Positions 16,818 through 24,753 of a stretch of 64,000 nucleotides of DNA are shown one piece after another (the stretch's first letter is position 1; each line of letters opens with the position of its first letter). Both the position numbers and the translations under genes were made by a program. The notes under the pieces were generated by a model, which searched no databases, was not told where the DNA came from, and saw only the letters and a program-made list of their open reading frames with translations. Source of the stretch: Streptomyces sp. NBC_01214 (GTDB lineage Bacteria > Actinomycetota > Actinomycetes > Streptomycetales > Streptomycetaceae); the NCBI RefSeq assembly GCF_026340975.1, contig NZ_JAPEOS010000003.1:620001-684000 (forward strand). The letters run 5' to 3'.

Positions 16818-18566
16818 ATGGGCGGGGACGAGCAGCGTGCCGCGCGTTCGGGGCTGCCGCGGCTCCGGCTGGACGAATTGCTCGAAGAGCTCCAGGTCCG
16901 CATCAACGAGGTGCGCGGCACCAGGGACCGGCTCAACGGGCTCCTCGAAGCCGTGATGTCCGTCGGCCGGGAGCTCGACCTTCCGCAGGTTCTGAGGGGC
17001 ATCGTCGAAGCCGCCGTCGTCCTGGTGGACGCGGAGTACGGAGCCCTGGGCGTCATCGGCGACGACCGGAAGCTCGCCCAGTTCCTCCCCGTCGGCATCA
17101 GCGACGGCCTCCGGGCCGAGATCGGCGACCTGCCCTCCGGCCACGGCATCCTCGGCGAACTCATCCGCCACCCCGAGGCCCTACGGCTGTCGGAGTTGTC
17201 CGATCACCCCGCCTCCTACGGGTTCCCGGCCCACCACCCCCCGATGCACTCCTTCCTCGGCGTCCCCATCCGGGTCCGCGAGGACGTGTTCGGCAATCTC
17301 TACATGACGGAGAAGCGCGGCGGCATCGACTTCGACGAGGAGGACGAGGCGGTCCTGTCCACGCTGGCGGTGGCAGCCGGCATCGCCATCGAGAACGCCC
17401 GCCTCTACGAGGAAGTGCGTCTCCGGGAACGCTGGCTGACCGCCAGCTCCGACTTCACCAGCGCTCTGCTCTCCGGCCTTGCCGAAACGGAGGTACTGGA
17501 GGGCATGCTGGAGCGGGCCCGCGACATCACGGGCGCTGACATCGGTGTCTTCTACCTCGTGGGCCAGGGCGGGGAACTGCGCGGCTCGCTGGCCCTGGGT
17601 GAGGGCGCCGAGGCGCATCGCGGCATCGTGTTGCCCAGCAGTGCGGGAACCCTGGCAGCAGCCGCCCTCGGCGAGGAGAACGGGCTGATCACTGTTGCCG
17701 ACGTCGGGACCGACGGCCGGATCACGGTGCAGCCGGAACGCTGGACGGGCTTCGGCCCCGCCGTCGCCGTCACGGTCGGCACCAAGGAGAAGCTGAGCGG
17801 TGTCCTCATCCTTGCCCGCAGACGCGGCCGCCCGGCGTTCGCCCGCGCCGAGATCGCAGCCCTGCCCGGCTTCGCCGGCCAGGCCGCCCTGGCCCTGGAG
17901 CTGGCCGACCGGCGCCGGGACACCGAGCAGATGAGCATGCTGGCGGACCACGACCGCATCGCCCGTGACCTGCACGATCTTGCCATCCAGCGCCTCTTCG
18001 CCACCGGCATGACCCTGCAGAGCGCCCAACGCTTCGTCGAGCATCCCGAGGCCTCGGAGCGGCTCGCCCGAGCCATCGACGACCTGGACGCCACCATCAA
18101 GATCATTCGCTCGACGATCTTCGGACTCCGCGAACACGAGGCGCCCGGGGTCACGCCGAAGCTGCGGCTGCGTGCTGTCCAAGCCGTGGAGGAGGCCGCC
18201 CGGACACTCGGCTTCGCCCCGGCCCTGCGGATGGAGGGCCTGATCGACACCGACGTCCCCCCCGAGACCGCGGACGAGGCGCTCGCGGTGATCGGGGAGG
18301 CGCTTACCAACGTGGCCCGCCATGCACAGGCGGGCCGCGCAGAAGTGTCCCTCTCGGCCGTCGAGGGCGTACTGACCGTACGGGTCACCGACGACGGAGT
18401 GGGAGTGGCACAGGGAGGCCGTCGCGGCGGGCTCCGCAATCTCGCCGAGAGGGCCGAACGCCTGGGCGGCGAGCTCTCCGTATCGGCGCACGGGTCGACC
18501 GGGCGGGGGACGGAACTGGAATGGCGGGTACCGCTGGATGGAGGCGACTTCCCACCGCCCGGGTGA
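16818..18566 (+). CDS. devS: DevS/DosT-like two-GAF sensor histidine kinase
   Basis: A 582-aa cytosolic kinase: N-terminal coiled helix, GAF-A (about 55-195), GAF-B (about 220-360), HisKA_3 with His386 in RDLHDLAIQRLF, and a HATPase domain (GEALTNVARHAQAG, TDDGVG, GGLRNLAERAERLGG). GAF-A keeps His140 in HHPPM, the position of the heme ligand of M. tuberculosis DevS (His149), and Tyr162 at the distal-tyrosine position. Residue 160 is Asn where DevS has Thr169. I infer a heme-based sensor of O2, NO or CO acting on the convergent devR gene. Start chosen at ATG 16818 behind GGAGG; a GTG at 16770 is possible. Confidence 0.92.
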   Translation: MGGDEQRAARSGLPRLRLDELLEELQVRINEVRGTRDRLNGLLEAVMSVGRELDLPQVLRGIVEAAVVLVDAEYGALGVIGDDRKLAQFLPVGISDGLRAEIGDLPSGHGILGELIRHPEALRLSELSDHPASYGFPAHHPPMHSFLGVPIRVREDVFGNLYMTEKRGGIDFDEEDEAVLSTLAVAAGIAIENARLYEEVRLRERWLTASSDFTSALLSGLAETEVLEGMLERARDITGADIGVFYLVGQGGELRGSLALGEGAEAHRGIVLPSSAGTLAAAALGEENGLITVADVGTDGRITVQPERWTGFGPAVAVTVGTKEKLSGVLILARRRGRPAFARAEIAALPGFAGQAALALELADRRRDTEQMSMLADHDRIARDLHDLAIQRLFATGMTLQSAQRFVEHPEASERLARAIDDLDATIKIIRSTIFGLREHEAPGVTPKLRLRAVQAVEEAARTLGFAPALRMEGLIDTDVPPETADEALAVIGEALTNVARHAQAGRAEVSLSAVEGVLTVRVTDDGVGVAQGGRRGGLRNLAERAERLGGELSVSAHGSTGRGTELEWRVPLDGGDFPPPG

Positions 18567-18579
18567 CCCCCGTCGACAC

Positions 18580-19302
18580 TCAGCTCCGGCCCTTGCCGTG
18601 CTCCGGCTCGTGCCCGTGCCCGTGTTCGTGGACCTGCGCGGCGATGACGGCGGCCTGTACCCGGCGCTCCACCCCCAGCTTGCCCAGCAGCCGTGAGATG
18701 TGGTTCTTGACCGTCTTCTCGGACAGGTACAGCCGCTTGGCGATCTGCGCGTTCGTGAGGCCCTCGCCGATCAGTTCGAGCACGGAACGCTCCCGCTCGG
18801 AGAGAGCGGCCAGCCGATCGTCGTCCGGAGCCTTGACGGTCTCCGGGTCCCTCAGCGAGTGCATCAGCCGAGCGGTCGTCGCAGGGTCCAGCATGGACTG
18901 TCCGGTCGCCACGGTCCGTACGGCCGAAACCAGGTCCGACCCCTTGATCTGCTTGAGGACGTAGCCGGCCGCTCCGGCCATGATCGCGTCGAGCAGCGCG
19001 TCCTCGTCATCGAACGAGGTCAGCATGAGGCAGGCCAGCTCCGGCATGCGCGAACGGAGCTCGCGGCACACGGTGATCCCATCGCCGTCGGGCAGCCGGA
19101 CGTCGAGCACGGCGACGTCCGGGCGCAGCGCCGGCCCGCGGGTCAATGCCTGCTCGGCGGTGGAGGCCTCGCCGATGACGTCGATGTCGGGCTCCGCGTT
19201 CAGCAGATCGTGCAAGCCGCGGCGTACTACCTCGTGGTCGTCCAGGAGGAAGACCCTGATGGGCGCCCCGGACAAGACAGAGGGTGCTGATGCGTCGGAC
19301 AT
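18580..19302 (-). CDS. devR: DevR/DosR-like LuxR-family response regulator
   Basis: A 240-aa response regulator. The receiver domain (about 14-132) has the acidic pair Asp21-Asp22, phosphoacceptor Asp67 in AVLDVRLPDGDG, Thr95 and Lys117. The LuxR/NarL helix-turn-helix (about 165-225) reads LSERERSVLELIGEGLTNAQIAKRLYLSEKTVKNHISRLL. DosR keeps the same helices in its DNA-binding domain. The tail is histidine-rich (HEHGHGHEPEHGKGRS), unusual for the family. It is convergent with devS and likely binds the GGGNCCGNNCGGNCCC boxes. The leader contains a perfect 8-bp inverted repeat. Confidence 0.93.
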   Translation of the reverse strand: MSDASAPSVLSGAPIRVFLLDDHEVVRRGLHDLLNAEPDIDVIGEASTAEQALTRGPALRPDVAVLDVRLPDGDGITVCRELRSRMPELACLMLTSFDDEDALLDAIMAGAAGYVLKQIKGSDLVSAVRTVATGQSMLDPATTARLMHSLRDPETVKAPDDDRLAALSERERSVLELIGEGLTNAQIAKRLYLSEKTVKNHISRLLGKLGVERRVQAAVIAAQVHEHGHGHEPEHGKGRS

Positions 19303-19327
19303 GTACGCCCCTGTAATCGATCGGCTG

Positions 19328-19349
19328 TGCGTACGTCTTGTCGTACGCA
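19328..19349. repeat. Perfect inverted repeat in the devR leader
   Basis: TGCGTACG, spacer TCTTGT, CGTACGCA: 8-bp perfect arms, 26 bp upstream of the devR start codon. It differs from the DevR-type boxes, so it may be an operator for another regulator or an mRNA leader hairpin. Confidence 0.6.
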
Positions 19350-19418
19350 TTGTCTCAGGGGAGCGGGCGGACGCACCTTGTGGCGCGCCCCAGAGCCCAG
19401 CGGGGCGGCCAAGGGGCC

Positions 19419-20063
19419 TCAGGCAGCTCCGGCGGGCTGCCCTTCCAGCTCCATCCTCACGTCCACAACGCCTTCAACGGCACGGATGGCGCGGGCCACC
19501 AGCGGCACCAAGGCGCGATTACGGAGAGATCCGCGCAGGGTGACGACACCGTCCGTCACCGATGCCTGCAGATGGACCGGGGGAGCGAGTTCGGCGAGAA
19601 CCACGTCGCGGATCTCCTCCTCGATCTCCTCGTCGGTGCGCAGGAAGACCTTGAGCAGGTCGCTCCGGCTCACGACCCCCTCCAACATCCCCACGCCGTT
19701 CACCACGGGGAGGCGCTTCACGCGCTTGCGGGCCATGATCTGGGCAGCTTCGGCGAGGGTGGCGTCGGGGTGCACGGTCACGGCCGGACTCGACATCAGC
19801 TCCTCGGCCAGCACACCCCCCGCCTTGGAAGCCTCTTCCATCTGATCGGGAAGCCGGGGGTCGTCCCGCCGGAACTCCTCCTTCGGCAGGAGATCCGCCT
19901 CGGAGACCACTCCGACGACACGCCCCTCGCCCTCCAGGACGGGCACGGCGCTGACCTTCCACTGGTCCATCAGCTCGACGATCTCCTTGTACGAAGCCTC
20001 ACGGCCGATGGCCACGGCCGTATGGGTCATGACGTCGCTGACGGTGTACCGGGACGCGGGCAT
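19419..20063 (-). CDS. CBS-pair plus BON domain protein
   Basis: A 214-aa protein: two CBS motifs (about 8-60 and 88-142; VSEADLLPKEEF and RVKRLPVVNGVGMLEGVVSRSDLLKVFL), then a BON domain (about 150-210; VTDGVVTLRGSLRNRALVPLVARAIRAVEGVVDV). CBS pairs bind adenine nucleotides, and BON domains often bind membranes or lipids. It is one of six CBS-BON proteins here. Transcribed leftward behind the cNMP gene, it may share that gene's promoter. Confidence 0.9.
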   Translation of the reverse strand: MPASRYTVSDVMTHTAVAIGREASYKEIVELMDQWKVSAVPVLEGEGRVVGVVSEADLLPKEEFRRDDPRLPDQMEEASKAGGVLAEELMSSPAVTVHPDATLAEAAQIMARKRVKRLPVVNGVGMLEGVVSRSDLLKVFLRTDEEIEEEIRDVVLAELAPPVHLQASVTDGVVTLRGSLRNRALVPLVARAIRAVEGVVDVRMELEGQPAGAA

Positions 20064-20108
20064 GACGCCCTCCTCACTGCTGGGGGTTCAGGTGCGGGAC
20101 ACCGGCCG

Positions 20109-20573
20109 TCAGAGATAGCTGCCACTGCCGTGCGGGGCATAGAGGTCGAGCAGCCGGATACGGGCGGCGTGCAGCCGGTGCGCGAGCACCTGCGCGACCC
20201 AGTGGCCCATCGCGGAGCCGAAAGCAGGGTCGGTATCCATCATCGTGCGCACCGCGCCGGCGTCGAATTCGTACGTGCGCACCGGCGTCGTGGCCACAGC
20301 GCCCAGTCTCCAGGCACTGGGCTGCAGCATCCACGAGCACCCCACGAGCTCGCCCGGTCCGAGCCTTTCGATCACTGCCGGCTGTCTGCCAGGCACATGC
20401 ACGTCCAGGGCGACGATGCCGGTTCGGACGATCCAGAACCTGTCCGCCCGGCCGCCCTCGTTGAAGAGGCGCGCGCTCTCGGGGAAGTTGACCTCCCGTG
20501 CGATGTCCATCAGCCGGGAACGGTGCTCAGCCGGCAGCGCGCCGGCGATCTTCGTAGGGGGAGTGGTCCTCAT
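20109..20573 (-). CDS. cNMP-binding domain protein without DNA-binding domain
   Basis: A 154-aa Crp-type cyclic-nucleotide-binding fold: LFNEGGRADRFWIVRTGIVALDVHVPG, then IERLGPGELVGCSWMLQP. No helix-turn-helix follows, unlike Crp/Fnr (about 220 aa). The C-terminus is HRLHAARIRLLDLYAPHGSG, shared with the hydrogenase-operon protein at 24277-24753. The arginine that contacts cyclic-nucleotide phosphate in Crp is not evident, so the ligand is open. The ATG at 20573 follows GGAGG. It is divergent from a PPOX gene across two DevR-type boxes. Confidence 0.82.
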   Translation of the reverse strand: MRTTPPTKIAGALPAEHRSRLMDIAREVNFPESARLFNEGGRADRFWIVRTGIVALDVHVPGRQPAVIERLGPGELVGCSWMLQPSAWRLGAVATTPVRTYEFDAGAVRTMMDTDPAFGSAMGHWVAQVLAHRLHAARIRLLDLYAPHGSGSYL

Positions 20574-20628
20574 GGCGGCCTCCGGTCGATTCCCATTCAA
20601 TTCTGTGCGGCTCCACAGGCACTGGTCA

Positions 20629-20676
20629 TGGGCCGACCGGCCCCCGATTCCGCAGGACAGGGGACCGTTCGGCCCT
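20629..20676. promoter_or_regulatory. Two DevR-type palindromes between divergent genes
   Basis: TGGGCCGACCGGCCCC (20629-20644) and GGGACCGTTCGGCCCT (20661-20676), centres 32 bp apart, sit between the leftward cNMP gene (start 20573) and the rightward PPOX gene (start 20754). Either or both promoters may be served. Confidence 0.65.
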
Positions 20677-20753
20677 GGCACGGCACGCGAGGAGGCAAGG
20701 ACGCTGGGTGAAGCCGACACTGACACGACGCGGTCGGAGCGGAGGGCCGTGTG

Positions 20754-21239
20754 ATGGATCACGAAACCGCCTGGAGGCCGGACCACGGGCCCGTCCTGGA
20801 CCCGATGCGGTCCACGGAGCAGCTGGACCGCTCCGAAGCGCTGCGGCTCCTGGGCACCGTGCCGCTGGGCCGCATCGTCTTCACCCACCAGGCACTGCCG
20901 GCCATCCGACCGGTGAACCACGTGGTCGAGGGGGAGGACGTGATCGTCCGGCTCGACGAAGGCGCTTCACGCGCGTCGCTGGTGGCGATCCCCGGCACAC
21001 CCGGCATCGTCCTCGCCTACGAAGCCGACGCCATCGACCCCGACACGCATCTCGGCTGGAGTGTCGTGGTGATCGGCTACGCCGAGCTCGTCGAGAACCG
21101 CAACGACGCCGAACGGCTTGAGGCGCTGCTCGACCCGTGGACGAACCAGCCGATGGCCGGCGTGCTGCGCATCCGGGCCGAACTCGTCACAGGGTTTCGC
21201 CTGGGGCCGGAACCTCGGCCGATTTCTGCCGCCGGGTGA
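20754..21239 (+). CDS. PPOX-fold flavin-binding family protein
   Basis: A 161-aa protein with a single pyridoxamine 5'-phosphate oxidase-like domain: LLGTVPLGRIVFTHQALPAIRPVNHVVEGEDVIVR, then EADAIDPDTHLGWSVVVIGYAE and GVLRIRAELVTGF. The class includes DosR-regulon Rv3129. It probably binds flavin or F420, but catalysis is not known. Start at ATG 20754, seven bases after GGAGGG; GTG 20751 is closer than ideal. It closely resembles the protein at 51413-51913. Confidence 0.85.
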   Translation: MDHETAWRPDHGPVLDPMRSTEQLDRSEALRLLGTVPLGRIVFTHQALPAIRPVNHVVEGEDVIVRLDEGASRASLVAIPGTPGIVLAYEADAIDPDTHLGWSVVVIGYAELVENRNDAERLEALLDPWTNQPMAGVLRIRAELVTGFRLGPEPRPISAAG

Positions 21240-21339
21240 GTCCCGGCCCTGCTTCTGACACCTGGCGACGGCGTGGGCTGCGATCAGCGGCTACGGAGGT
21301 GCGCGAACCTGGGCGAAACGGGTGGAAAAGGGGTGTCGG

Positions 21340-22206
21340 ATGGATTGGCTGGTGACGGTCACGGGCGCGGCCCTGGTCCTGCTGATTCTGCGGGACGTGT
21401 TCCACACGCTGTGGCACCCGACGCGTCACGGAGGGCTGAGCCGCCTGGTCATGACCACACTGTGGCGGCTGTCGTCCGTCCTGGGCACCCGTCGCACGGC
21501 AGCCGGCCTGGCCGGCCCGCTCGCCATGGTGTCCGTCGTCGCCCTGTGGGCCCTGACCGTGGCGGCGGGCTGGGCGCTGATCTACTGGCCTCACATGCCC
21601 GAGGCGTTCGTGTACGCGGGAGGGTTGCACCCCGACGATCATGCGAGCCTGCTGGACGCGACCTACGTCTCGCTGGTCACGCTTTCCACGCTCGGCCTCG
21701 GTGACGTCGCACCCGCCGAGGGGTGGCTGCGCCTCCTCGCACCCCTGGAGGCGCTGGTCGGGTTCGCCCTTCTGACCGCGACGGTCTCCTGGATCCTCGG
21801 CATCTATCCCGCGTTGGCGCGCCGCAGGGCGCTGGCACTGCGGCTCTCCCACCTCTCCCGTACCCATCCCTCGAAGGAACAGATCGACTCCCCGGCCGGG
21901 GCGGCCATGCTGGACAGCCTGGCCACGGCGCTGTCCGTCGCAGCGGTCGATTTCCTCCAGTACGCGGAGTCCTACTACTTCCACGACGGCGACGACCGGA
22001 CCTCCCTCGCCCGACAGATCGACTACGCCGTCGACATCGCCGATGAGGCTTCGGAAGCCGGACACCGGGATGTCCGGCTCGCCTCCGCGGTGTTGCGTTC
22101 CGCCCTGGAAGACCTTGCGAGCATCCTGGACGAGCGCTTCCTGCACACCCAGGGATCACCCAGGCAAGCTCTCGACGCGTTCGCACACGACCACGGGCAC
22201 CGGTGA
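21340..22206 (+). CDS. Two-TM potassium-channel-like membrane protein
   Basis: A 288-aa protein. The first helix is LVTVTGAALVLLILRDVF, a second hydrophobic segment is PLAMVSVVALWALTVAAGWALIYW, and a pore loop reads LVTLSTLGLGDVAPAEGW, a TVGYG-like filter altered to TLGLGD, followed by the inner helix LLAPLEALVGFALLTATVSWIL. The remaining 150 residues are cytosolic and alpha-helical. It may be a K+ channel or non-selective relative. The ATG at 21340 follows a weak ribosome site. No DevR-type box is seen upstream. Confidence 0.75.
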   Translation: MDWLVTVTGAALVLLILRDVFHTLWHPTRHGGLSRLVMTTLWRLSSVLGTRRTAAGLAGPLAMVSVVALWALTVAAGWALIYWPHMPEAFVYAGGLHPDDHASLLDATYVSLVTLSTLGLGDVAPAEGWLRLLAPLEALVGFALLTATVSWILGIYPALARRRALALRLSHLSRTHPSKEQIDSPAGAAMLDSLATALSVAAVDFLQYAESYYFHDGDDRTSLARQIDYAVDIADEASEAGHRDVRLASAVLRSALEDLASILDERFLHTQGSPRQALDAFAHDHGHR

Positions 22207-22450
22207 CCACGCCCTGCCCTGAGTCTCCCGGCGTGGACGACGACCTCGACCGTCGGGCCTTGGTCGACGACAGGGAGGCGCTTGAGACGGGACAGACCTG
22301 CCGGCCAGGCCGCCTCCGCCATGGTCGCGCCTGGTCGCACGATGATGGCCAGAGCGGTCATGAGCAGCTCCGCCGTCTCCTTTCGGGCCTCGTCGCTCAG
22401 CGGTACTTCGCGGTACCGGGCGAGGACCCCGGGCAGGGGGCTGCGCCGTG
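22204..22450 (-). pseudogene. Possible CBS-domain remnant
   Basis: The leftward frame around 22270-22400 reads ETAELLMTALAIIVRPGATMAEAA, then RLKRLPVVDQGPTVEVVVHAG. This matches one CBS motif of the CBS-BON proteins in this window (AEELMSSPAVTVHPDATLAEAA...RVKRLPVV). No start, second CBS or BON domain remains. Together with the flanks it fills the 328-bp gap between the channel and hydrogenase genes, which is otherwise empty. Confidence 0.42.
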
Positions 22451-22534
22451 CGCCGTTTGCCCCATCGCGCAGGACCCCGCCCCGTGAGTAGGGCAGGCTG
22501 TGCCGGGAGACGCCCGAAGAGGAAGCGGGTACCT

Positions 22535-23071
22535 ATGAAGCCGCCCGCCGGTACGGCGGTCATCGGGATCGGCAACGAGTTCCGGCGCGATGACGGGGTG
22601 GGGTGGGCCGCCATCGCGTTGTTGTGTGAACGGGAAGCACGGCGACCTCTCCCCTCCGGTACTGAGCTCGCCCGGAGCGACGGAGACCCCGGCCGCCTGA
22701 TGACCCTCTGGGAGGACAAGGCCCTCACGCTCGTCATCGACGCCTGCTTCCCACCTGCGGCGCAGCCCGGGCGGACACACCGGTGGTGTGTGGCCCCGGG
22801 CGAGGTGCCGCACCCGGCTGCCGCAGGCAGGCAGAGCACCCACGGGCTGGGGCTCGCCGAGGCCTTGTGCCTAGCCGACAGTCTCGGGCGCGGTCCCGGC
22901 CGCCTCATCGTGTATGCGGTCGAGGGAGCGGACCGCTCGCTGGGCATGGGGCTCACCCCGGCGGTGGCGGCCGCTCTGCCGCATCTGGCCCGGCGCATCG
23001 AGGAAGACGTCCGGCAGCACAGCCGGGGAACTCGCCGGACCAGCCTCGGACCCGGGAGCCCGCTGGCCTGA
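22535..23071 (+). CDS. [NiFe] hydrogenase maturation protease
   Basis: A 178-aa HyaD/HycI-type endopeptidase. Signature parts are VIGIGNEFRRDDGVGWAA (first metal-site Glu/Asp region), LVIDACFP and STHGLGLAEAL (histidine), followed by IVYAVEGADRSLGMGLTP. Such enzymes remove the C-terminal tail of the large subunit after nickel insertion. It precedes the hydrogenase genes by 42 bp, which fits the DPCISCSAH plus FLELDIERTH tail on the large subunit. The hyp genes needed for metal-centre assembly are not in the window. Confidence 0.88.
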   Translation: MKPPAGTAVIGIGNEFRRDDGVGWAAIALLCEREARRPLPSGTELARSDGDPGRLMTLWEDKALTLVIDACFPPAAQPGRTHRWCVAPGEVPHPAAAGRQSTHGLGLAEALCLADSLGRGPGRLIVYAVEGADRSLGMGLTPAVAAALPHLARRIEEDVRQHSRGTRRTSLGPGSPLA

Positions 23072-23113
23072 CATGCTGTCAGATCCAGGCGCGTGGAGAC
23101 CGAGAGGCGAACC

Positions 23114-24280
23114 ATGACCGATGCTTCGGATGCCGGAGCCACCCTTGACCAGGACGAGGCGGTTCTCGACCGCGACGGTCTGGCCGCGCTCGTGCGTGTC
23201 CTGAAGGCGCGCGGCCGCACGGTGATCGGTCCGACCGTGCGCGACGGCGCGATCGTCCTCGACGAGCTGGACTCCGCCGATGCGCTTCCCTACGGGTGGG
23301 GGGTCGAGCTGGAGGCGGGGCGGTACCGGCTCCGCCGCCGCGAGGACGGGGCCGTGTTCGCGCACAGCGCGGGACCCCAGTCGTGGAAGTCGTTCCTCCA
23401 TCCGGAGCGCGTCCGCCAGTGGTCCACGGACCGCGGCCCGGACGGTGCGCCGGTCGTCCGTGAGGAGAAACAGGAGAGCATTTCATACGCGTTCCTCGGC
23501 GTGCGGCCCTGCGATCTGCGTGCCATTCAGATCCTGGACCGGGTGATGAGCGGGGGCAGGTACCGGGATCCCGCCTACCTCTCCCGGCGGACGGGCGCCT
23601 TCCTGATCGCGGCCGAGTGCACCGAGCCGGGTGCCACCTGCTTCTGCGTCTCGATGGGGAGCGGGCCGGCCGCCGACGCTGGGTACGACCTCGCCCTCAC
23701 CGAGGTCGTGGACGATGCCGGCCACCGCTTCCTGTGCCGGAGCGGGAGCGAGGAGGGAGCCGCGGTCCTCGCGGAACTGCCGGGGCGGAGCCCCGATGGC
23801 TCCACCCGAGCGGCTGCGACCCAGGCCGTGAGCGCCGCCGCCGAACGCATGGGCCGCTCCATGCCGCCGGTGGACCTGCGCACGCTGATGCGGGACAACC
23901 TGGAAGCGGAGCGCTGGGACGACGTCACCGCCCGGTGCCTCAGCTGCGGCAACTGCACCATGGTCTGCCCCACCTGCTTCTGCACCACCACGGAGGACGT
24001 CACCGACCTGACCGGCGATCACGCCGAGCGCTGGCGCCTCTGGGACTCCTGCTACGACCTGGACTTCTCGCTGCTCCACGGCGGCCCGGTCCGGTCCAGC
24101 CCGCGCAGCCGCTACCGCCAGTGGCTCACTCACAAGCTGGGTACCTGGCACGACCAGTTCGACAGTTCCGGCTGTGTCGGCTGCGGCCGGTGCATCGTCT
24201 GGTGTCCCACGGGCATCGACCTCACCGAGGAAGCCCACGCCCTGCACCAAGAGGCCACGCAGCGGGAGAGCACGCCGTGA
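23114..24280 (+). CDS. hyhB: [NiFe] hydrogenase beta subunit, 4Fe-4S
   Basis: A 388-aa iron-sulfur protein of the group 3b (sulfhydrogenase) beta type. The C-terminal third has two 4Fe-4S cysteine sets, CLSCGNCTMVCPTCFC and CVGCGRCIVWCPTG, and the body has GVRPCDLRAIQILDR typical of the family. It passes electrons between the small subunit and the flavin (gamma) subunit. Its stop overlaps the GTG of the cNMP-binding gene. The gene symbol follows mycobacterial usage for group 3b; this assignment rests on subunit order and motifs. Confidence 0.88.
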   Translation: MTDASDAGATLDQDEAVLDRDGLAALVRVLKARGRTVIGPTVRDGAIVLDELDSADALPYGWGVELEAGRYRLRRREDGAVFAHSAGPQSWKSFLHPERVRQWSTDRGPDGAPVVREEKQESISYAFLGVRPCDLRAIQILDRVMSGGRYRDPAYLSRRTGAFLIAAECTEPGATCFCVSMGSGPAADAGYDLALTEVVDDAGHRFLCRSGSEEGAAVLAELPGRSPDGSTRAAATQAVSAAAERMGRSMPPVDLRTLMRDNLEAERWDDVTARCLSCGNCTMVCPTCFCTTTEDVTDLTGDHAERWRLWDSCYDLDFSLLHGGPVRSSPRSRYRQWLTHKLGTWHDQFDSSGCVGCGRCIVWCPTGIDLTEEAHALHQEATQRESTP

Positions 24281-24753
24281 CCTCGCATCCGGTTGGGTCT
24301 CCCGGCGAGGGGGTGTTCACCGCTCTGACTGCGGAGCACCGCGGGAAGCTGATGGCCCTCGCCCGGGACGTCGCCCTTCCGGGCGGTACGCGGATTTTTG
24401 AGGAGGGGGAGAAGGCCGACCGTTTCTGGGTCATCCGCTCGGGCACGGTCGCGCTCGATGTCCACATGCCCGGCCGGGGTCGCGTGGTCGTCGAGACCAT
24501 TGGTGCGGGCAGCCTGCTCGGCTGGTCATGGCTGTGCCCGCCGCGGCAGTGGCACCTCGCGGCCGAGACCCGGGACCCCGTCCGTGCCTGGGAATTCTAT
24601 GCCGCGGCCGTCCAGGACCTGTGCGCCGAGGACACGGCGCTGGGCCTGTCGCTGGTCACCGTCGTCGCCGAGACCATCGGCGACCGGCTTCGAGCCACCC
24701 GCACCCGGCTGCTCGACCTGTACGGACCGCAGGGGAGCGGGCCGGTGCCATGA
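24277..24753 (+). CDS. cNMP-binding domain protein inside hydrogenase operon
   Basis: A 158-aa Crp-type nucleotide-binding fold with no DNA-binding domain: RIFEEGEKADRFWVIRSGTVALDVHMPG, then ETIGAGSLLGWSWLCPP and a C-terminal helix DRLRATRTRLLDLYGPQGSG. It is similar to the protein at 20109-20573. The GTG start overlaps the beta-subunit stop and its stop overlaps the gamma-subunit ATG, so it is translated with the hydrogenase and may bind or tune it. A stand-alone regulator is less likely without a helix-turn-helix. Confidence 0.82.
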   Translation: MTSHPVGSPGEGVFTALTAEHRGKLMALARDVALPGGTRIFEEGEKADRFWVIRSGTVALDVHMPGRGRVVVETIGAGSLLGWSWLCPPRQWHLAAETRDPVRAWEFYAAAVQDLCAEDTALGLSLVTVVAETIGDRLRATRTRLLDLYGPQGSGPVP

